Source of the DNA: Latrodectus hesperus
Lineage: Eukaryota > Arthropoda > Arachnida > Araneae > Theridiidae
Length of the DNA: 64,000 bases
Assembly: GCA_037975125.1 (NCBI GenBank)
Contig: CM075853.1
Coordinates: forward strand, 36,406,113-36,470,112
Direction: 5' to 3'
This document shows positions 55,981 to 64,000 of this stretch, one piece after another (position 1 is the stretch's first letter; each line of letters begins with the position of its first letter). Under the pieces are notes generated by a model. That model worked only from the letters and a program-made list of their open reading frames with translations, was not told the DNA's origin and ran no database searches. The translations under genes were made by a program, and so were the position numbers.

Positions 55981-58329
55981 AAATTATGGTATATAAGTCT
56001 TTTAAGCGAATTTAGTTATAGAATCAATATAATTTTTGAAAATTTTACAGCATTTTTTAAAAACCCATAGTATTTATTTGAAAGAATAACTTAAAAATGA
56101 ATTTCCAAATACCCTTCATGTATTACAACCCATCTGAAAAATACAAAAAATATTCCTTTGATAATTTAAACTGAATAAAATTTGTATGAAATCTAATGCA
56201 TCAAAATTAATGTCTGAGTGCTAATTTATTTTTGCATTAATTCTTGAAATTATAAGCAAATAAGTATTAAACTGTGAGTAAAGATTTTTTTATTCCTTTT
56301 CCTAACAATTTACAAGGATAGTAGATTAAGAAATAGCGCATTTTCAAAGTTAGAAAAACGTGTAATATGCACAATGGAGTTTGCAGAGTTTGCATATGCA
56401 TTCATAATACTTATTTCTTGTTTTATTTCTGCCCCAAAATTAAAAGTGGATTAGTATGAATTAAATTAAAAAATTCTAAACTAAATTTTCATTATTGTTG
56501 TTTGTTATTTAGAATTAAAAAGAGTAGCATGTGTTAATGAATTAATTAAAAAAAGAAACATAACGAATGATTGTTAATGAATTTGTTTAACGAATGATTG
56601 TTAAAAAAACATTGATATAAAGCTTTAAAAATATTCCTTTTGTATTGATTTTTAATTTACAAATATTGATATTTTTTAAGCAATTTAAAGCTTAGAAGCG
56701 GTATATTCTTATCGGAATTACGGATACCTATTGAGATGTATCCTTAATTCAAAGTCTGCATTTTTTTCAATAGTACATCACAAAAATTACTAAGAAATTT
56801 TTTATTCTAAATCATTAACTAAACTTTTCAAAAAATCAGGAGTATTACTTAGTTGGAAAATGATTTTGTTTACAGAAAAGTTTCCTTTTTGGGAGCATAC
56901 GTAAAAGGCATAATATCTTCACGAATAAATGTTGAAAATGTGTTCATTTTTCGTACATGCTTCAACCATACAATTTACAGTACAAAATAAAAATATAAAG
57001 TATATGAAATATATTTCAACTATTATAACAATTCTTATACACATTAATAATATATGTTTTACCATGATTGCATTTATATAATTCATATATGTCTATATTT
57101 TATAAGTATATGTCTTGAACATGATATTCTTATGATAGCATTATATCTCAGACAAAATATATAATGTATATCATCTTTTATTTTTAAATTATATATTAGA
57201 CTACATGTCTGTAGTAAGTCTGGTGTAAAAGAAATTCTCCCAGTGACTATGTATGTGATGCGTGACTTTTCAAATTGTAAGCTGAGAGCCTGAAAAATTC
57301 ATACCCATTTATTTATGAATTCACAATATGTAGTACTATCGAATTAAATTTTCTTTCTCCGTATCTCCTCCATGCAGACATTTAAATGATGTTAGTTAAT
57401 TTTTTTAGTTATTATTATAATATTAATTTACACAGCAATATATAATAATACAATTAATTTTCTAAACACTAAGGCATTGACTTTAGTCTAAAAAAGTACG
57501 CGATTCTGCATGAATATTAATAATTTATTTCCAAAACGAATGAGTTTCTTGGATGTTTTGTAGTTTTCTTACAATAGTTCTCCGCTATTGTCAAAGAATA
57601 TTCTTCTACACATCAAAGAAAAAGCGTACTTAGAACAGTGTCTCCTTTACTTCTGGTTCTAGGTTGTGTTGTTAAATGCTAACTGCTTTTTATCAAGCAA
57701 AATTAAATGGTTTTCGCAATTTTTGATTGATGTCTTTTTTTGCAAAGGGGCATTATTATGCTGCTGTCACGATAGAAAACTAGTTCTAACATATTTAAGT
57801 TTTGTGACGATTACGACATTGAATGAAAATGCATTCAGCATTTTTACGTTCCGACTTTAAAGCTCTTACGGCCATTTTTTGGCTACAAATAGGTTGTACA
57901 TTGGTTATATGCTTATAGATATAAAATTTTGAGAATTGTGCTATATGAATTAAATGTTGTTTATAATAAGAAGTAAATGCTTCACGTGAAGTGCATTGAA
58001 ATGTAATATATCTCGATTTTAAATATGCCTAAAAGTGAATTATCTAGTATCTTGTAATATCTAACTGACTATACTGAATTAGAATTGTTTTCTATATTAC
58101 ATTTTATGCGATGAGGAATGGATTTTCCGTTGGTCATCTATGAACTTATTTTCAGAAAATATTAGAATCACCGCCGATACAAATGCTTATATGACTTGGA
58201 ACTTCACTTGGGCACAAATCACTTAATTATTGTTTTATTCATGCGTTCTATTTAAATGAATAGTATTCTTTATGAAGCTTTATTAACTAATACCGCCATT
58301 CAATTTTTGAGAGATAGGATTGTAATTAA
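55981..58329. other. AT-rich sequence with a duplicated 17-bp word
   Basis: TAACGAATGATTGTTAA occurs at 56561-56577 and 56588-56604. Otherwise there is no recognised feature. Confidence 0.6.
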
Positions 58330-58800
58330 CCGCAACAACCACTCTTCGTGCATCTCAACTACTTTTTACGACACTCCGACCACTGAAAGGGGTGCGGCGA
58401 GTCAAAGTCGTTAAAACACAAATCGAAATGGTGAAGAGATAAGAACCTCGGACGTTGCTACTTCTCTTCACTAAGTAACCAATTATTTTTATCTTTCTTT
58501 TTTTCTTCCTCTGCTGTCCGTCGCCTGTATCAAGAACCGAAAGAAAGTAATACATTGTAACATTCATCACCGTTCGAAACTTTTCGCATGGATGAGTGGA
58601 AAAAACACAAGAGTAAAATGAAAAAAGAAAACTTTTGGAAAAGAAAAATAGAAGAAATGGCTTCCTTTGGTCTTTCCCGAGTGAATCATAAGGAGGTGGT
58701 TTTGGTTGAAGGATAATCGACTCAAGATTATTCGAATCGAATCGGCCGGGGAACATTTAAGCTGATTTTCGACGCCCATGTTTAAACTACCGTAAATGGG
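58330..58800. other. GC-richer non-coding island
   Basis: It contains AACCACTC (Runx-like) near 58337, GTGCGGCGAGTCAAAGTCG near 58391, and TCGAATCGAATCGGCCGGGG near 58731. Overlapping 133- and 81-codon minus-strand frames have no recognised domains. Confidence 0.35.
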
Positions 58801-58909
58801 CGACAACAGCATTTATCTTCTTTTATAAGCATTAATTACCTTTGATATAAGTTTAAATTAAATATTGCGAATGTGACTGAGTATTACATCGAAATTGAAA
58901 ATCTACACG

Positions 58910-59101
<192 letters not shown>

Positions 59102-60411
59102 TTAGCTATGCAAGGACTCATTTAAAACACATAAAATGTGGCTTTTTGAAGTATTCATACATTTACTTTTAAAATATAAAAAGTGTTAAATAATGAAAGG
59201 ATTGTATTAAAGAAATCACACTCTTGAGATTACAAATTATTCTCGGGTAAAATGTTTAAAATAATGTTACGATACAAAATATAGTTACGTTTCATACATA
59301 AATTTATATAATTGTCATGATTTTAATTTTTTAAAATTTATTTTAAATTATATGGTATATATAATTATAATATAATTAACGGTATATGTAATCTTAACTG
59401 TATAAAAGTGTTTTAAAATAGTATTAAAAATTTAATAAAAAACCAATCAAAATATATGGGAATTACTATATCTGTGTGAAAATTATATAAAGAATTTCTT
59501 GAAAATATTGAAACAAATGAATTTATACTTTTTCAAAATGTAAGCAATGTGTACATACATTAAAAATATTTTACAGTTTCTTAATTTTTTTCATACAAAC
59601 TCATTAATATTCATTTAAAAGACAGAAAAAAAGTCTTCACGTGATACAAAAGTCTCTTTAAATTGTGCAAAAAATACACTGGAAATAATCTGATAATCAT
59701 TCAAATCACATGATCGGATAAATGGAAAGAAATTTCGTAAAAGGGGTTAAGTATTTTGTGCCATTCCTCTTATTGGAGGAAAGCTGTGTTTTCTGTTCTT
59801 AGATTAATTGAAGTGCCTACTTATGTAATTTATAGGAATTTGTTTTGGATTGGTCATTGAAAACATTAATGTTGGAAATATATTTATGTAATATAACAGC
59901 CCCTTTCTTAATGTATTCATTTTAACAAATCAAGTTGCTTATTATAGTAGTCTTGGAAGATAAAGAGTTGGAACATTCTTATAGTACTTGGATAGAATTG
60001 TTATTTTAAAAAGCTGTCTTTTCATATTTTGATTTTGAATGAAATTATTTCCTTCTTTCTCACGATGTTATAATTTAAAAATAATGTCGCATAAACTGAT
60101 ATAATTACCCGAAAATAAAAATGGCTGTTTCAAATATTTTTGATTTGTTATGGGGGCATCTTTTGAATACTGGAAATTTACAAATGAAAGTTGTCCTTCA
60201 AATGCTCATGACATTTAGATTAGAGACATCACCTAGATCGGCAGTTTGATCAAGGTGGTGATAATATGATCAAAATAATGAAAATTTACAAAAATAAAAT
60301 TGTTTTAATAATTTCTGATCAGTTTCCATTATTAATTTATATTTTCGATATAATTATTAGATTTTTAGTTTTTAAACAGAATGTGAAACTTTTTTCCAAC
60401 AATCTGTATGA
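59102..60411. other. AT-rich sequence, no feature seen
   Basis: No recognisable feature. Confidence 0.6.
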
Positions 60412-60795
60412 TTTGTTGTTGTTGTTACTTATGACTTTTGGATAAGCCAAGTTTGTTAGCCTACGGCTACGAAATTAAGTTAGAAGGGTGCGTCTTTCGT
60501 TCAATCAGAGCACTATGAAGGTGAATGTACGACTTTGCTCTAAGACTCCTCCAATAGATGGCATTACCAGAGAATTCACTCCCTCAATTTGAGATTGATC
60601 TGAAGGGGGGAAGGAAATTTGCTCCAGACCATTACACCCGTGGTAACTGCTCAACGATCGACCACAGGGCTTACAATTCCCCAGGTGCAACGAGAACGTG
60701 TATCGCATGTACGGCGACTTTGGCGGCAGTGTGAATCGAACCCCGCACTTCCGTACGGAAAACTAATGCCCTAACCATTAAATTAGTACGGCCAT
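60412..60795 (-). mobile_element. tRNA-derived SINE, family E, sharing its 3' domain with family B
   Basis: Read on the minus strand from 60795: the head TGGCCGTACTAATTTAATGG contains an A-box-like TAATGGTTAGGGC (60780-60768) and a good B box (GGGGTTCGATTC, 60744-60733). The central body (about 60560-60710) is not found in family B. From 60541 down to 60412 the sequence matches 39142-39272: AGAGCAAAGTC, TTCACCTTCA, CTCTGATT, ACGAAAGAC, CTTAATTCG-like, and CTTGGCTTATCCAA, ending in (AAC)n at 60427-60412. Total length is about 384 bp. Confidence 0.88.
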
Positions 60796-61969
60796 TTGTA
60801 TGATTTAAATAATCTAAAGTGAATTTTGTTAATTATTTATATTGTTTCCAATAAATGAAATGGCTGTAATTGTGTAATGATATAAAATAAAGTAAAAATT
60901 ATTTCTATTTTTTTAAATGTATTTTAGAATAAAAAAATTTTACTCATCAAACACCGTAAGTACAACACACTCTTATTAGATATGAAACCTCGTGTTTAAA
61001 AATTCTTGATCGAGATTATACAAAATATTTGTTGGAATTTCACAAGTAATGTATTTAATTTTCAGTACGGGAATGAATCATGTTCAATATTCGTTATTCA
61101 GGATGTTAAAGGAAGAAATCATATTCTGCCGAATTTCAAAATAGCAGTGTCTGAAAAAGTCCCAATTCGATCACGATATCATACGAAATGTGACATGTTT
61201 ATCTATTCTGATAAAAAAAATCATAAATGAATTTTTCATCAGTGTTTGTTTTTTAAAGAATCCATTTTTATGAAATCTCAAAAAGAAAGTTTAAAACATG
61301 ACTTGTATTATATCTTAAGGGGACATAAATTTTCGCTATTAAAACATTTATCACTTCGTTGCTAAGAATATCAATCGGCAACCAAAATTTGTTAAAATAT
61401 TTTCAATTCTCTTTTTAGTAACGAAAGTAATGAGAAAAAGTTATCTTTAGAAAAATTTTTGTTTTGTATGTATATGCTGAATCATATTCAAATAAATGTG
61501 TCTAGAATCAGATATAAAAAATTTTCACCTAATTTGTTTTGTCTTAACATTTAACTCAAGAAGATGCAAAAAATTTTCAAGTCATTCTAGTTCAAAATTT
61601 TTCCTAAATAATTTCATATAGTTTTATTATAAAATAATATATGTGTGCCTATATATAATATTGTCATATTTTTTTATTTCATAAAAGTAACCTTTTGCTT
61701 ATAGAAGACTTTGTTTCAAATTTATTGATTTAAAATCTTAGGAAACATTTTTACTAGACTTAATTGCTTTCTAGCATCGATAAAATGTGATATTATTGAT
61801 AAATATCTGAAAGACCTCTACAAGTTCAATTAAATTATTTTCCTATGATTCAATTGTTTTAACATTTAATAAAAATAATTCGCAAATGTTTCCTTTTATC
61901 AGGGAAAATGTTGTTATATTCCTCATTCATATGAGTAGTGTAAAGACATTTTTCGTGAAAACTACTCAA
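60796..61969. other. AT-rich sequence, no confident feature
   Basis: A possible small exon is visible at about 61066-61230: TATTTAATTTTCAG resembles a splice acceptor and is followed by a 54-codon open stretch ending in TGA, with no recognised domain and no nearby AATAAA. I do not call a gene. Confidence 0.4.
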
Positions 61970-62600
61970 GAACACAAGCCATAACTGCTTCGGATATGGA
62001 ACCATCTCGCAGGGACTTCAACGGAATATAAATTACTTTCAAACAATACTTGAGAGGGAGGTGAGAAAATATCCACTTTTCTACACGGGAGACAAACGAT
62101 CAAAGACGAGAAGCCGAATCGACAAGGTAAGGAAATGAGCGGTGAAAAAGGAACAGGGTGGACCAAATGTCTTTTTGAGAGATCTGTAACAAAAAGATCA
62201 CGGTATCATGGACATTGATCTTGAAATATGAAAACAAACAAAAAAAGGGAATGAGAATGAATGAAGTCCGATCAATAATATCTCTTCCCTGCATCGGCCA
62301 GACATTGAAGAATGAGACATTAACAGAGGAACCGCAGACAAGAGTTTTTATCGGACTGGAATGGAATGCTCTTCCTGTAGTTAATGCGGTTACATAGCTA
62401 GAAAGGATTTTTTTTGGACTATTCTTTTTATATCCACCCTTTCTGTAGATCGTTATTACAAAGCAACTGCAACCGCAACGGTTGAGTACTCGCAAGATGT
62501 GCTCGCCTCCATGTTTTATAGCGTATCTATGCACAGTAATAAATTATTACAACGCGAGAACTAGCAAATGGGACGAACCTTTACTGGGAATAAAGGAAAT
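61970..62600. promoter_or_regulatory. GC-richer island with Runx- and TEAD-like sites
   Basis: AACCGCA (Runx-like) is at 62330-62336. Two overlapping GGAATG words (TEAD/Scalloped-like) lie at 62358-62368, followed by CTTCCTG. Opposed frames of 66, 144 and 60 codons have no recognised domain. The block is CpG-containing and flanked by AT-rich DNA. Confidence 0.4.
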
Positions 62601-62702
62601 TATGAATGTACGAATTATCCATCTGTGATTAGGGTTGCCCAACATCCTGGTGGAGCTGGAAACTCCCAGTTAAAAGTCATTTGTATCATTTGCGTCACGT
62701 TA

Positions 62703-62705
<3 letters not shown>

Positions 62706-62793
<88 letters not shown>
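62706..62793. repeat. (TA)n microsatellite
   Basis: This is a pure array of about 88 bp followed by AGAGAGAGG. Confidence 0.98.
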
Positions 62794-62795
<2 letters not shown>

Positions 62796-64000
62796 AGAGA
62801 GGACGGAATTAATGGACAATTTCCATCCATACCAATTAACTAATCAACTAATCATTCTAAATATTATATTTTTTAATCACTTGAACTATTGAAATGAGTT
62901 AATAAAACTTTGGATATAAATCTGTTGAAAGTAGAAGATGAAGTCATTAAAATTTTCAGAGACTAACATAAGAAATTGTAAATAAGGTATAGCTATCTTT
63001 CTTTAATTATTATGGTATAGCCTAATATATATGAAATTGGTTTTACTAGTACACCAATTTCAAGATACTTTATAGTGATATTGAAATGAGCTTCAATTTT
63101 GTGTTTAGTTACGAATCAGGGTTATAATTATTAGAAAATATTGCAGGCTTCTTGAAATTAGTAAAATAACTAATCCTATAAAATTCGTACTAAATGAAGT
63201 TAATTATTAGTTTAGAAGACTTATATCTATTTGCATCAAGGAATTGAATATTAATTTTTAAAATTTTAAAACTTTAACCTTTAAGCTATTTTATGTAAGA
63301 ACTATTGATTTATCAAAAATTAATGCTTAAGCCTGGTAAAAATTTTAGATTTTAAAATGTTTGCTTCATTTTGTCTTATGGAATGAAATTTTGGTTCATT
63401 TCTTTCTTTAACAATATTATGATCTATAATGTTATTGAATTGATTTTAGCATTCTTTATGAAATATGAACTATCAAGATTAAGCTAAGAGTGGGTGACTT
63501 GAAGTCGCGCGCTAGTTATTCAGTAGCATTAAATTATAATTCATCATATCAAAAGGCAGATAGTTAAATGTTATAATAGCTAAATAAAAATATTTGTAAA
63601 ATTTATTTATCACGTGCTTAAATAGCATATGTTTTACAACAAACTTTAATGGTTGAAACAATTTCTTGAATTTTTTCAGTGTGAAAAATTAGAAGCAATT
63701 TTCCGTTAAAAGTATAATTTTTCCCCATAATTTGTAGGATGATTATTGATTGAGCCAAAAAAATTAAGGTTACTTCAATACAATAATTTTTATACCTTTG
63801 AGCTGAAACAATCTAAATCAAATGTTTTGATTTCAAGTGGAGCGAATACTGTTGAGGTAGAATATTCTCAAAATACGCAATATTAATTTTTAATTTGTAT
63901 CAATCTATTCAAATGGAATTGATAATATCAAAAAATAAATAAATATACTAGTTCAGATGGTAAATAAGTTTTAAAAACTGTCTTATCACTTAATAATTAA
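62794..64000. other. AT-rich sequence, no feature seen
   Basis: No gene, RNA, SINE or tandem repeat is recognised up to the window end. Confidence 0.6.

Noticed and set aside
58355..58756. 133-codon minus-strand frame
   Set aside because: It is low-complexity (phenylalanine- and serine-rich from pyrimidine runs) with no domain.
62100..62534. 144-codon minus-strand frame
   Set aside because: No recognisable domain, and opposed frames over the same island make chance likely.

Overview
This is an AT-rich eukaryotic window (about 70% A+T by eye) in which I find no convincing protein-coding gene. Nearly all of the longer open reading frames are artefacts of (TA)n microsatellites or of GC-richer islands, and many open on non-ATG codons. 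There are no bacterial-type operons or ribosome-binding sites, and I see no intact rRNA or tRNA gene and no CRISPR array. The long uninterrupted (TA)n arrays, the many tRNA-derived SINEs and one degraded LINE end suggest an invertebrate nuclear genome. An arthropod, perhaps an arachnid, is my best guess, but it is weak because it rests on recalled resemblance of the repeats. The window is best read as intergenic or deep intronic DNA.

Three layers can be seen. (1) Background: AT-rich unique sequence with ten long (TA)n arrays, some compound with (AC)n or (TACA)n. (2) Mobile elements: about thirteen SINE or SINE-like copies in at least five groups, named A to E here, plus two unassigned. Most carry an RNA polymerase III A box and/or B box, and several end in a (CAA)n-type tail. 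One 5'-truncated, frameshifted non-LTR retrotransposon end at 25541-25800 (minus strand) carries a CX2CX8HX3C knuckle and also ends in (CAA)n. (3) About twenty GC-richer, CpG-containing islands of 150-900 bp recur every few kilobases. They do not look like exons, but many contain recognisable transcription-factor words: an RFX X-box palindrome, CRE, EGR, octamer, NF-Y, TEAD, Runx and Hox/PBX/MEIS-like sites.

Layout. 1-9000: (TA)n array, SINE A and B copies, islands at 1330, 4930 and 8340. 9000-21000: SINE C and D copies (13.3-13.8, 16.4 and 17.7 kb) and islands at 10.2, 14.5, 17.1, 19.0 and 20.3 kb. 21000-32000: (TA)n arrays, the LINE end at 25.5 kb, a 222-codon ORF at 27 kb and islands at 22.5, 24.1, 27.0, 28.9 and 29.9 kb. 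32000-45000: SINE C, A, B and D copies, an EGR-site island, and several perfect hairpins. 45000-64000: six (TA)n arrays, three of them packed into 1.2 kb, islands at 46.1, 49.0, 50.2, 54.9, 58.3 and 62.0 kb, and SINE E at 60.4 kb.

The most interesting relationship is that SINE B (39 kb) and SINE E (60.4 kb) have different tRNA-like heads but share about 130 bp of 3' sequence, and their (CAA)n end resembles that of the LINE fragment. This fits a modular SINE superfamily copied by one LINE partner.
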